17,966 nucleotides of DNA from Larix sibirica (GCA_004151065.3 NWUY0300104972.1:6855-24820); one strand, 5' to 3'. Positions 1-9,980 are shown, counted from the stretch's first letter. Notes: generated from the letters alone by a model not told the origin. Program-made: numbers and translations.

Positions 1-164
1 TGCTATAATCCCTACCTTGGAAAGGACTAATAAGACTTATACTTAACAAATAATCATCTTATATGCTATACTATTCACAACTTTCTCATTCAAAAATTGA
101 GTAAATGAGTCTAATTTCCAAATCTTTCATTAAAAAAATTCAAACAATCCTAAAATATGACAGA

Positions 165-240
165 ATTAATAAATCGGCCTTCCCAAGAAGTGCTTTTGAC
201 CCATTAATAAATTGACCTTCCCAAGATGTGCTTTTCGATA
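165..240. repeat. 38-bp direct tandem duplication, two copies
   Basis: Copy 1 spans 165-202 and copy 2 spans 203-240. Both begin ATTAATAAAT and share the core CCTTCCCAAGA followed by GTGCTTTT. They differ at a few internal sites and more at the end, so the duplication is not recent. Confidence 0.8.
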
Positions 241-462
241 GATTTGAAGAAGCTGCTATTGTGAAATGAGGACCCTCACGTGTGTGTATGATATTGTGAA
301 GCGCAAGGTTTGGTTCCTTCTAAATTTTATTCTAACAAATGGAAAATAAAATAATGTTTGAATGGTGGGTCAACCAAGCCATAGCCATAGCCATGTGACT
401 TTAATTATTTAAAAGCTCATCGGCCATTCAAAGTACTTGCACCTAAAATTAACGGTAAATGT

Positions 463-485
463 GCGCCATGCTACACACATGGCGC
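463..485. repeat. Perfect 8-bp inverted repeat with a 7-nt loop
   Basis: GCGCCATG (463-470) is followed after seven bases by its exact reverse complement CATGGCGC (478-485). The GC-rich stem stands out in an AT-rich surrounding. No function can be assigned. Confidence 0.7.
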
Positions 486-581
486 CCACACGCATTACAA
501 ATTACAATGCATATGCCTAGAAAAAAGTGAGACTGTTTGTTTTTATTTGACCTAAAGTGAAATGACGACTCATAATCATAC

Positions 582-655
582 TTTTAGGTTAATTGGGATT
601 TTATACCTTTGATTAGGATTTTAGGTTAATTTGGATATTATACTTTTAATTAGAG
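582..655. repeat. 37-bp direct tandem duplication, two copies
   Basis: Copy 1 is 582-618 and copy 2 is 619-655. Both start TTTTAGGTTAATT and continue with a GGATnTTATAC block, differing at about five of 37 positions. The copies are directly adjacent. Confidence 0.8.
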
Positions 656-990
656 TTTTATGGACAAACCCAAAAGGTCAAGGTTATCATTATATGCAAG
701 GTTAAGAGTCCCATTAGGTCACTAGGATTAATTCTTTATTTCTAGAAGACATTCACGTGTCCATCGCATTGATCACTCAATGGACTTCTAAATTTGATTA
801 CTTGCATGAAATATGATTTCTAATTTTGGCATTTTTCTTTTTGTATAACGATGTCTTGTACACCATGTTTGAAAGATTGAAAAGAAGCAAATTTACTTAA
901 TTTCAATAGGTTTATCATAGAAATTGGAATTTATTGTTGATTTAACATCAATTTTTATTTAAATATTTTTTTTAAATAAATAAAATTAAT

Positions 991-1093
991 ACTTAGCTTG
1001 TACATTGGGTTCCTATGACAAATCCTTAGCGAAAGTTTGGTAAAAAATATTTCAAACACTTAGCTTGTACATTGGGTTCCTATGACAAATCCT
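991..1093. repeat. 36-bp exact direct repeat at 67-bp spacing
   Basis: The 36 bases at 991-1026 (starting ACTTAGCTTGTACATTGG) recur without mismatch at 1058-1093. The arrangement fits a 67-bp tandem duplication with an incomplete second copy. The identity suggests a younger event than the neighbouring duplications. Confidence 0.85.
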
Positions 1094-1114
1094 CTAAATT
1101 AATATCAATTTCAC

Positions 1115-1198
1115 AATGATGAATAGACCCACCATAGAATCTTCTCTTCTTTTCATTTTAAGAGAATAAACAAACTATAATGATGAATAGACCCACCA
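1115..1198. repeat. 20-bp exact direct repeat at 64-bp spacing
   Basis: AATGATGAATAGACCCACCA occurs at 1115-1134 and again at 1179-1198. A short CCATAGAA string follows both copies, at slightly different distances. It looks like a further local duplication, with the segment between the copies diverged. Confidence 0.8.
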
Positions 1199-1385
1199 CA
1201 TTCACCATAGAAAAGTCATGTAAGAGTAAGATAAATTGTAACCGAAGCTCCATACGACTTGAGAACTTATATCATATTTAATTTAATGAAAATCCTTGTG
1301 AGAAAAGGATGGATTCGTAATAAGAATGAAAAAGCATGTTTGAAAGGCCAAGGGAATTGGAAATCCAAAAAACACCAATCCCTTT

Positions 1386-1393
1386 TATAAAAG
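1386..1393 (+). promoter_or_regulatory. TATA-like box, possible LTR promoter of element A
   Basis: TATAAAAG lies about 535 bp upstream of the inferred end of element A's 5' LTR. That spacing would suit a U3/R boundary. The call rests only on the motif and its position, and such motifs are common in AT-rich DNA. Confidence 0.25.
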
Positions 1394-1485
1394 TGTTCTT
1401 TGTGTCTTTTAAAGAAGTGGGTGGGAAAGGCTTTTGCTATAATTGTGAACATTGTTTTCTCATTAATGGAGAAACCATCACTAGC

Positions 1486-1569
1486 CACAATTTCATAGGA
1501 GATGTCTTGTATACTTATGAGATTAGTCACAATTCCATAGGAGATGTCTCGTATACTTATGAGATTAGT
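1486..1569 (+). repeat. 42-bp tandem duplication, two copies, in frame with a short ORF
   Basis: Copies at 1486-1527 and 1528-1569 differ at only two of 42 positions. In the + frame open from 1336 to 1614 they encode two adjacent 14-residue units, HNFIGDVLYTYEIS and HNSIGDVSYTYEIS. The enclosing 92-codon ORF is not recognised, and the opposite strand is also open there, so coding status is doubtful. Confidence 0.85.
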
Positions 1570-1926
1570 TGTAGACCGTTTTCTTCACTTTTATGGAATG
1601 TTGGAATGTTGTGAGGTTTGATTCTTTATAGTGTATAATATTCTTATGTATTCAATTTTATTCTATATCATTTTGGTTAATCTTTGATATGGAATTGTAT
1701 TTTGTGTTTGTACTTATAATCTCTCCCTATGTTTACTTCTAAATTGTCATTAGGTTTATGCAATATGTTTAATTGTGAAATTTTTTCAACTTGTTGTGTT
1801 GCATTTATCTTTAGTTTTTTGTTTTTCCCTTTACTTATTAGATTAGCTCAAGCGCGTGCATTTATGTTTGCATAGTACACTATGCATTTCCACATTTATA
1901 TATAAAATGATTTTTCTAATCATCAA
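1570..1926 (+). other. T-rich non-coding stretch, likely end of element A's LTR
   Basis: No gene is visible. The segment is strongly T-rich on the + strand, as is common in the R/U5 part of plant LTRs. It ends in ATCA just before the primer-site-like sequence, so the LTR may end near 1925. This is inferred from position only. Confidence 0.35.
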
Positions 1927-1938
1927 TGGTAGTTGAGC
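1927..1938 (+). other. Primer binding site, initiator-tRNA-Met type (degenerate)
   Basis: The sequence TGGTAGTTGAGC matches 9 of 12 bases of TGGTATCAGAGC, the usual plant LTR-retrotransposon primer site complementary to the 3' end of initiator tRNA-Met. It is followed by TGGAA. It lies one base after a CA that could end an LTR and about 180 bp before the gag start, which is the expected order. Confidence 0.45.
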
Positions 1939-2116
1939 TGGAAACTAAAGGGTCTCCCATTCCAAATGGTGGGAATTCTATTTGGGACTTCTCCTTGGGG
2001 TGAACATATGATGTTGATGGTGGGACATTTTCTTATGTCAACATTTTGGTGCTAGGAGGGTGGATGGAAATCCAAACTATGTGGAGCTATTATTTTGAAA
2101 ATGCATTGAAATTCTC

Positions 2117-2645
2117 ATGGCTCCTCTCGATATCCCTCTAGTGAATTGTGTTTTGAGTCTTTTGGGACCATTACATGATATTTAGATAAAGGTAATTAAT
2201 CACTTGTCAAGAATCAAATTTAATGGTGAAGGGGGAAATATTGAATTCTTATATGCTAACAAGTATCAACAGTTTTGTCTATTTCAATAAATATGCCATG
2301 AACATATTGCATGCAGGTTTTTTCCCCTCACATTCAAAGAGAAAATTTTAGACTAGTTTATGACATTCCCAGCCAAGTCCATTCACAATTGGAAGAAAAT
2401 CAAAGAGGTATTCCGTGTTGTTCATGACAATTACTTAGTAAAATGTTTGTATTGTGCATTAGGCAAAATCCATTAAAGGAAACATGAATATGTTGAAGAA
2501 TATTCCCTGATATTTCTATAGTTCTTGCAATAATTTCAAGGAAACAATAGACCCTCTAATATGGAGTTGTTTAAGTATTCCCTAGACTCTATTACCTTTC
2601 ATCTAGAGGAAGGTTTACCAATAGACTATGAGGAGAAATTGTAGA
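2117..2645 (+). pseudogene. gag: Decayed Ty3/gypsy gag core (element A)
   Basis: One reading frame from ATG 2117 to about 2645 can be read as a retrotransposon Gag (capsid) core interrupted by several stops. Visible landmarks are PLDIPLVN near the start, a GPLHDI string, FNGEGGN near 2222, CRFFPLTF near 2320 and FPAKSIHNW near 2370. This matches the plant Gag pattern of a basic entry segment, FxG, FPLTL and a WF..LP..SI..W block. Gag forms the particle that packages the RNA. No zinc knuckle is recognisable downstream. The sequence belongs to a different family from the gag at 14.7 kb, because the core motifs differ throughout. The superfamily is well supported, the exact ends are not. Confidence 0.7.
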
Positions 2646-3305
2646 ACTAGAATATTTTTTCCTCAAGTACCTTCTTCTCCTGGTCCCATCAAACAAAATA
2701 TTTGAATCTATCTTCACAGGTGGAAAGGATTCATCTATTTGATGAACCTAATAGTTTATATAGTAGAAATTTACGAATTATACTTGCACCAAATATTAAA
2801 GTCAAACCTCACATTCTCCAAATGCAACAAATGCCAAAAAATGAACTGAATAGACAAGTGAAACTTCAATATAATGATATTGCTTCTCATCTATCATCTT
2901 GCAAAATCATGAAGTTTCAAAGCACTCATATTTCACACTTCGTTTGAGGAAAATTGGTCCTAATGGCTAGGATCGAACCATCAATAGATCAAAAACAAAG
3001 AATAATAACACTACTTTCCTTTTTAGCTAGTTAATTAACTAAGAAGTAAGCAAAAGAGACGATTGAAAAGTACCTTTGGTTAGATGTATAACCTTCTTGT
3101 CAAAATACACCAATCCAAGCTTAAACCCTTATCGCAAGTCAATTTCACATGAAATATGCACACAAGACAACAAGAAACCCTATTCAAATCCATTTAACTC
3201 TTAATTGAAATAATCAATAGTAATGTGAAATTCATAACTAATTAAATAACTAACTTTCTGGAAAAAATAGTTTCTCCACTAGTTACACTAATTAATGCAT
3301 AAACA
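2646..3305 (+). other. Degenerate sequence downstream of gag, no gene recognised
   Basis: The segment after the gag core probably held the rest of element A's polyprotein, but I recognise no protease, zinc knuckle or RT. An 81-codon open stretch at 2702-2947 has no recognisable motif. The region ends where the inferred LTR of element B begins, so element A may be interrupted there. Confidence 0.35.
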
Positions 3306-5628
3306 TGTAACACAAGTGTTTAGGGGGGCGGAAAGAAGAGATATCTTCATTGTATTATAAGAAATGACAACAAAAAATAGATATTATACCTGATTTTTCC
3401 TTACAAAACCTCCTTCACCAAGTTTCGAATTCCTCCTACCAGACCACTCAAAAAATGCCAATTCACTATTGCTTCTCAATCTTGAAGGGGAGGGACAATA
3501 TTGGGAGATTAGGGTCCTAAATCAAGGTTGAAGAGGCCAATAAAAAAACTAGGGCTTCCAATGGGAATGGGAATGTAAACATCATGAGAAGTCATTGCAT
3601 GATTCTTCTAGCATGAGGGTGCAATAATTATGCAGTGCCCCTTCCCAACCTTAATGCCTCATTTTATACTTAGATAAAGTGGTTTAGGTGGTTGGTATAT
3701 GTCATAAAAGTGTCTAGATGTATGGACAATGAAATACCCACCCAAGAGCATGCAATTAATGCACCTTATATTATTATTTTGCAATTTTGGAAATCCCCCT
3801 ACACATTTCTTTATGTAAACACACAAGACCCCATAAGTTGCTAAATGGAAACTCGAGGGGGGCAAGCAAAAATTGATTTTTTAGAAGAATCTTTAGTACT
3901 TTTGATGGCTTAGAGAGATAATGACATGTATGAAGCAATGGTGGGCCTAATAATGCTATAACAAATGTCCCCTAATGTATGAGGTCATAGCAGTAGCTAA
4001 TGGTCCAAATACATGATAGAAAAGAATGATGTATGATGAGTGGACCTAGGTAGAGTGCGCTAAAAACTAGATCAAGAAAGGTATTTGCAAACAAAAACCA
4101 AAGTATTAGATTACTATCTTCTCTGAGGTGGGTATACCCATGCTCAGGTGTAAAATTAACATGGTTTCCAATCAAGTACAATGTAGATCCATGTAGAATG
4201 CACAATCATGGCCATGGAAAAAATACATAGCAGATCCATGTCAAATAGACATGATAGACATGAACATATACAAAGTGGATCTATGTCTTAGTGTATAGTA
4301 GGAGAATGCATGATGGAAGATGCAATCAAAATTTCATCCTCCCATCAAGTACTAATGTCATATAATTGTGTGGTATGGATTATGCAAATCGGGCAATAAC
4401 AAAGAGGGAAATTCTACTGTAGGCACAAGGTATTCAATCCAAATCCACCAAAATGTATGAATCTACACCAAATGCTCTAAAGTCAAACAGGGGAGAAACC
4501 ATTTGATTACCATTCATTAATGAATACCATTAACAAATGCAGGACAACCCATCAATTATGATAATGGTCAAGGTACAAAAATGCAATCCAACAAGTGTGA
4601 ATAAATGAGTTGAAGTCGAACACTCATTAGAATCTATCAAGCAGAAGACTTTGATGAATTCCTACTGTTGATAGCGAGGGAACTTTCCATTGATGACTAC
4701 AATCCCTAAGATACTAAAAAGGACTTTAAATCCCAATCCCAGAATAAAATGAGTCGAAATTGATAGGATGAGATTCATTGAAATGAGGGAATTAGGGAAT
4801 CCTCCATCAACCAACATGAGTATGAACCAAGAACATGAATTAGGTTGAAAGTTATTGGACGAAATGTTGGCATGAACACACCGCCAGGTACATTTCTTGC
4901 ATGCATTGAATGTAAATAGCGCACAAAAAATACCCTTTGAACATTGACCAATAATTAAAGCCATGGACAGAGGAAATGAATTCCACCAATGATGAAAATG
5001 GAATCCAAGGTACAACATAAATCCCACAATGTGAATAGATGACTTTCCGTCGAACATAGAGGGAAACCACTCGCTTAGTGACCAATTATGAGATGCCATA
5101 TGTTGAGTGTAGAGTAACTCAGCAATTATGAAATTAATCCGCTTAGTGGCATCGACTCTAAGTTCTATCTCCCAAATAACGAGTTGAAGTCAATGAGAGA
5201 AGACCCACCATCAAGAAATTCATGGATACCTTACCATATTAGCATGAGTAAACACTAGATATGATTTTATTGAAAATAACTTGACACGGGGAAGGTCGAC
5301 ATGCAAATTCAGGATTTCTAAGGAATGGCCAACATAATCTATACTTCCTTTAAACATAAGCACGACACATTTGTGACTTGAGTATCAATTGAGACCCATG
5401 GATAGAACAATGATATAGCTTCCAACAATGCAAGAAACAATGAAGGTTGCTCCATAGTGATTGGAAGAGTAACCAACCTTAGGAGTTACGAATTAAGGAT
5501 CATGGTTCAAATTATAAGGTCATTACTAACACCCAATTTGTGAAGGAAAACATGACACAAGTTATTTGCTCAAACATGACAAAACTTTGCTACCATAGTA
5601 ATAAACATGGAACATCTAACTTCTTACA
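3306..5628 (-). mobile_element. Inferred 3' LTR of Ty3/gypsy element B (minus strand)
   Basis: On the minus strand the sequence begins TGTAAGAAG directly after a long purine tract (complement 5629-5650), the normal junction between polypurine tract and 3' LTR. A matching end is offered by ...GTGTTACA at 3306, which gives a 5-bp terminal inverted repeat TGTAA/TTACA and a length of 2323 bp. A TATA box on the minus strand at 3661-3668 lies about 355 bp before that end, a plausible U3/R position. The start is well supported. The 3306 end is tentative, because no second LTR is available for comparison. A 145-codon minus-strand open frame at 4662-5099 lies inside it and is hydrophobic and unrecognised. 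Confidence 0.5.
3661..3668 (-). promoter_or_regulatory. TATA box in element B's LTR
   Basis: Read on the minus strand, this is TATAAAAT followed by GAGGCATTAAGG. It sits in the distal part of the inferred LTR, where an RNA polymerase II promoter for the element would be expected. The support is motif and position only. Confidence 0.4.
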
Positions 5629-5650
5629 CCCCCCCTCCCTCTCTTTTTTT
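5629..5650 (-). other. Polypurine tract of element B
   Basis: The minus strand carries 22 uninterrupted purines: seven A, an AG-rich middle and a final run of seven G, immediately followed by TGTAAG. Such a tract primes plus-strand DNA synthesis in LTR retrotransposons and lies right at the 3' LTR. Its orientation agrees with the minus-strand pol at 8882-11340. Confidence 0.65.
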
Positions 5651-6878
5651 ATAAATATTTTTTTTTTGTATTTTTCATATTAGTAAACCTTAAAAAAGAA
5701 TGCCATGATATTGTGGAATAAATGAGTGTCACAAAGCAACAACTATGTACCAAGCGCATGAAACAAACCTATGCAAAAAAAATGTAAAAAAGGTGTGGGT
5801 AAGAGGTGGACACTCATCAACTCTCTTCCAAGGATAAGGATTTTGAAATACAAATGATATGAAAACACAAATGAATGTGAATGACAGTAAGAAAGATACA
5901 GTGGTGAATTGGGCATTAGTGTGCAAGTAGTTGTATGCAAAAAGAAAATGGATAACAAAATATAAATGGGGGTTTGTCACCGAAAGGCTAGAAAGTAAGG
6001 AGAGAGAATTATGTAGTTCAAACTCACTATCATGACAAACTACAATGGATCCTAAACCTATGATAAAAAATCATCATGGGCACTAAAATACAACAAAGGT
6101 ACTAACTAGGGCACCCGTCATCAATTGGTTTCTACCACCATAATTACAACAACTAAACTAAAGGAAGGCTAAGTGTTACAACATGGTGGGATGGATCCTA
6201 AGGTGAAAATGACAAAGGCTAATAATGCATGATGCAATAGTAGAGGTTTACCTATGCCTATATGCTAGTTAGAGCATAATTATCCAAAGATCTGAGTGAA
6301 TAATTAACCATTAAATCCAATCAAACATGTTTTACAACTTCGTGCACCTACAAAAGAATTAAAAACAAAATTTCCACAAATTTTATTAGTCGTAAAATTC
6401 ACAAAAATAGCCCCTCTAAAGTTAAATAAGCACTTTTGCAAAAATATATTTGGGTGAAAAAAGTTTTAAAAAGTAAAAAATGGTTCATTTTAACATAGAA
6501 ATTTACTTTTTACCCAAATAGTTACCAAATTATCAATTTGCCTCCAAATTTTAGGTGAAGATTGCAAGAGATTCAACCACCCAAATTTGGATATTTCAAC
6601 TATAGGTTCTCCCTTTCACCCTCCTCTTTTGTTTTCTCCATTTAACGTTTTTTTTGTCAAATTTTGAGGGCTAGAGAACCTTGTAAAGTCCCCCTATTGT
6701 GCCCACACGAGTACCATTTTCACAAGTCATAAGAGAAAATCCATACCCAAGACTATTGAGATGAACACTCATGGGTCCCCACCACTATCATAAAAGGAAG
6801 TCAAGAGACCCCTCTTCAAAATGTAAAAAATCAAAAGCTAACTTCAAAAATTCTCTTGGAATTTGCAGGTGCATTACC
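5651..6878. other. Non-coding spacer between the antisense ORF and the polypurine tract
   Basis: No gene is visible. The + strand has a pyrimidine-rich patch at about 6609-6640 (CTCCCTTTCACCCTCCTC and on), similar to the Y patches of plant core promoters, about 240 bp upstream of the ATG at 6879. A splice-acceptor-like TTTGCAG ends at 6868, ten bases before that ATG. A 9-bp inverted repeat, ATGAGTGTC at 5722 and GACACTCAT at 5809, is also present. The spacer may hold the promoter and leader of the antisense ORF, which is inference. Confidence 0.3.
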
Positions 6879-7723
6879 ATGGTGATTGAATGGAGAGAGA
6901 ATGAGGACAAATAGGTTTATTGACTTGATGTGGATGATCTTGAAGCTATGGATTCACTTTGGGATTGTGTATTTCTCAAAAACAATTGGTGCGCAAACAT
7001 GCATTCAAAACCCCATTTAACAAAGTTTCTCATTAGCTACTAGGATCTTTATCAAGAGGCTTTTGTCTACATTGATGATGTGGTCCTCAAGATCAAGGTG
7101 AAGGACATGTATTTCATTACTAGATTGTCTCATCATGTAGATACAGTGGTCCTCAAACGATGAGGAGTACAGGGAGGCCTCATGATAAAGGAGTACATAG
7201 ATGCATATTGTACTCTTGATGCACCGAAGGCCAACTCCCAAATTCCAATATAAAATATTGTCAACCTGAGAATCGCAAGTATTGTGCTCACCAATATTAG
7301 GATGGAAAGATTTGCATCACCTCATCGAGCCTCACGAGCCTAGATGTTATATTTTTTTGAGTGCTTTAGGCATGCCATATATGACTGGTGCACCAATGTG
7401 TTGGTCAACATGAGAGCACAACTAACAGATTGCAAGATAGGTCGGCTGACGAAATTTGGATATGGGACCATTCTAATTTCTTTATTTATCAAGAGGGTCC
7501 CTTCCATGCACCACTTGATGGGCATAAGGATCCCCACATGTGTGTCTAGTCTAACATGATGCACATATTCAAAGGTTGACATAATTTGAACATGTTTAGT
7601 GACAAATTATTTGATTGAAAGTCATGTTAGGTGATCTTGATCGACAATTACCCTACTACCACATGGATTAGTTCAATGATACAGAGATTCATATTCCTCT
7701 TGCTTTGCACTAGGGCGAGATAG

Positions 7724-7864
7724 GTAAGACTTTTTTAATATTTTAAATTTATTATGAATTTTATTTTTATCATATATATATATATATATATATCGATTTT
7801 TAGAGGTATGTAATTTTCTTTTGTGTGTGTGTGAAGCTACTAACAAAATAATATAATTATGTAG
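7724..7864 (+). other. Candidate intron in the antisense ORF
   Basis: The donor AG|GTAAGA at 7722-7729 is close to the plant consensus. The body is T-rich and contains an (AT)11 run and a (GT)5 run. The acceptor is ATTATGTAG at 7864, or GATGTAG at 7870 six bases later. Removing it joins a phase-1 exon end to a frame that stays open for about 18 codons. The other frames around it are poor, so splicing is plausible but unproven. Confidence 0.4.
7772..7793. repeat. (AT)11 microsatellite
   Basis: An uninterrupted AT dinucleotide run. A GTGTGTGTGTG run follows at 7823-7833. Both lie inside the candidate intron. Confidence 0.9.
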
Positions 7865-8142
7865 ATGTAGGTCCAGCACGACCTGTAGGGTATTCACAGC
7901 ATCATAGGAGAGCGAGAGATGACTAAGGAGGAGACATAAGCAAGGTCGATAGAGTCCTTCATAGCATATAGAAGAACCTATAGGGGATGACCCATTGGTT
8001 TCCTGTTATCTAGATAGAGGATCTATAGAATCACCTACAGAGGCAGGTTGTAGGAGTACCGTGGCCTTGGGTTCATCTCTTCCAATGGATAAATTTTGTT
8101 ATAGTTTGTTATCATGATGTGCATGTCGGGGTAGGGTATTAA

Positions 8143-8881
8143 GCATATTTTTTGATTTATCACTATTTTTTGTACCTATAGAAAATTATCATATCATTAG
8201 GGGCTTGAGAGCCCAATTTTGTACATTGATTTACCCATTTTTGGACATGAAGTAACTCTTTATAGAGAGAGAGAGAGAGATGGTTTTCCATATTTTTTTA
8301 TAAACTTTGATCTACTTGATTTCATGCTTGTGCTCCATGCATGCTTCTCTTACTTGGAACAAATTCCAATCTCACACATAAATTGTTAATGCATTAGTTA
8401 ATTCATTTAGTCTTCATGGAATATGAATGTATATAATAAATTCAAAATTTCAATCAAGAAGCCTTACCCATAGATACTTTCATACAATCATAGGATCACA
8501 GATGCGATAACATCATTCAACTATGACATACCAACTATGAGTCCAGGTGAACTAATAAATATCAAATTCCAACCGAAATAGCCTTTAACAATAATTCAAC
8601 AACTACATTATCTTCAGTGATGTTATTGGTCACCTAGCCATACAAACCCCACCTAAGATCATAAGTTTACCTATAATGAATCACCCAAGACATGTGAGCA
8701 ATATTATGAGTCTATCAACTAGATCCATCCATGAATCCAACATACATAGTTGAATCAGATTACATCTTCCAATCAAGTGTGAAGCATGATAAGGAAACTA
8801 GAAAAACAAAGAACATTATAAAAAAAGCATCGAAGCTACTTACAAACAACATATACATAGGTATCACCTCACCATCATTGA
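8143..8881. other. Spacer between antisense ORF and pol, no gene seen
   Basis: I recognise nothing coding on either strand. The segment contains a GA microsatellite at 8264-8280. It separates the end of the antisense ORF from the stop of the minus-strand pol, so the two run tail to tail. Confidence 0.5.
8264..8280. repeat. (GA)n microsatellite
   Basis: A run of alternating A and G, 17 bases long and without interruption, in otherwise AT-rich spacer DNA. Confidence 0.85.
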
Positions 8882-9980
8882 CTAGGAATAATATATCTTT
8901 AGATAGAACCCATTTCTAGGCTCATGTAAGACATTCCCCTCATAATCAACAAATGCATAATCCCCCTTACTAAGGGTATGCCTCACGATATAAGGATAGT
9001 ACCAAATAGGATTGAATTTACCTACCCCTAGCTTAAACTTATCATGATCATATACTAAGACTAGGTCTCCTTTAGATAAAACCCTAGGGTGGATATAATT
9101 ATCATACTAAATGTTGACATGCTTCTTGCATGCCTCATTTGTCATCATCGCACCTATATGGTGCTTGTTGATCTTCTCCAAGTAAACAATTTATTCTTCT
9201 TTAGAAGTTGTGTTCAATTGGAGTTCTACAACTAAATTCAAAGAGGAGATTTCACATTCGATCAGTAAGACCACTTTCGCTTGACATGAACTAGTTGAAA
9301 TAGGGTGAACCCAGTGGTTGTCTAGACAAAGGTTTGGTATGCTCATATAGTTAAAAATAACATAATGTGTCGATTATTTTTACTTTTAGTAATGGTCCTC
9401 TAGAGAATGGTTTTCAAAGTTTTGTTGATGGCTTCTACTTGTTCACATGAGGATAATAAGGTGATGAGTGTTATTAACGAAAACCCAATTTGGATGGTAA
9501 TTACATCATTATCTTATTTTGAAAGTGAGTGCCATTGTCCATGATAATATTCACTCCAAACTTGGCAATGACCTAATTGAAGATGAAAATTTCTTTTGTC
9601 TCACCATAATTGGAAAGGGTAGGCATAGCTTCAACACACTTAATAAAGTAGTATATGGCCACAATGTTGTAATTATGACCTTGCACTGAGGATGGGATAT
9701 ATGTTTTGAAGTCGACACCCCACATGAAAAAGGGGCCAATGATGAAAACAAGGTATAATGGAGCAGAATGTGTGCACATATTCTTCATGAAAATCTAACA
9801 TGGGTGACACTTCTTGACTGCTTTAACACAGGATTTGAATATAGGTGAACAAAAATATCCAACACATGAAATCATTTGGTTGGTAGCTATCCCAAATAAG
9901 TGACCACCTCAAGCTCCACTATGGAAATCATTATGCACTTTCTCAACTTCTGTGTGATTCAAATACTAGCGCAAAATGAG
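8882..9980 (-). pseudogene. int: Integrase of element B (H2C2, DDE core, C-terminal GPY/F-like domain)
   Basis: Integrase joins the cDNA ends to the host chromosome. The zinc finger shows histidines in DFHSGA and GGHLFG and cysteines in KKCHPC (complement 9798-9809). The catalytic core keeps all three acidic positions: Asp in WGVDF (complement 9711-9713), Asp in MDNGTHF (9537-9539) and Glu in VEAINKTL (9433-9435). The last two are about 35 codons apart, as in the DD35E family. A one-base deletion just before the Glu breaks the frame. VAIYYFIK shows a Tyr where Asp is usual in the conserved VDYF. The C-terminal domain reads LSKGDLVLVYDHDK and PIWYYPYIV, where the usual Gly of the WYGPF-type motif is Tyr. 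The stop follows NGFYLKIYYS. Confidence 0.85.

Larger units (their letters stand above)
1..1385. other. AT-rich non-coding region, possibly part of element A's LTR
   Basis: I find no convincing gene here. The stretch is AT-rich and carries several two-copy direct duplications, listed separately, plus a short triple repeat of a CCATAG-type hexamer near 378-394. It lies upstream of a TATA-like box (1386) and a primer-binding-site-like sequence (1927), so part of it may be the U3 of a 5' LTR on the + strand. No LTR start can be placed, because the partner LTR is not in the window. Confidence 0.35.
6879..8142 (+). pseudogene. Degenerate antisense ORF between pol and 3' LTR of element B, with a candidate intron
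   Basis: Starting at ATG 6879 in a favourable ACCATGG context, one + strand frame runs to 7556 with only about six stops and reads like protein throughout: VDDLEAMDSLWDCVFLK near 6942, EAFVYIDDVVLKIKVKDMYF near 7053, then DWCTNVLVNMRAQLTD near 7383 and FGYGTILISLFIKRVPSMHH near 7455. A frameshift follows near 7560-7630, after which LGDLDRQLPYYHMD and EIHIPLALH can be read in the next frame up to a good splice donor at 7724. Beyond the candidate intron the phase continues (VGPARPVGYSQHHRR, then degraded) to a stop at 8142. I recall similar sequences from repeat-rich plant genomes but cannot name a domain. The position is opposite in sense to pol and between pol and the polypurine tract. That is where some plant Ty3/gypsy elements carry extra ORFs. 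A separate nested insertion is the alternative. Confidence 0.55.

Noticed and set aside
1267-1614. Overlapping open frames on both strands (87 and 92 codons)
   Set aside because: Neither shows a recognisable motif, both strands are open in the same place, and the segment contains a recent 42-bp duplication. They may be part of an LTR.
8731-8919. A + strand 62-codon frame
   Set aside because: It overlaps the C-terminal end of integrase on the minus strand, which is well supported, and shows no motif.
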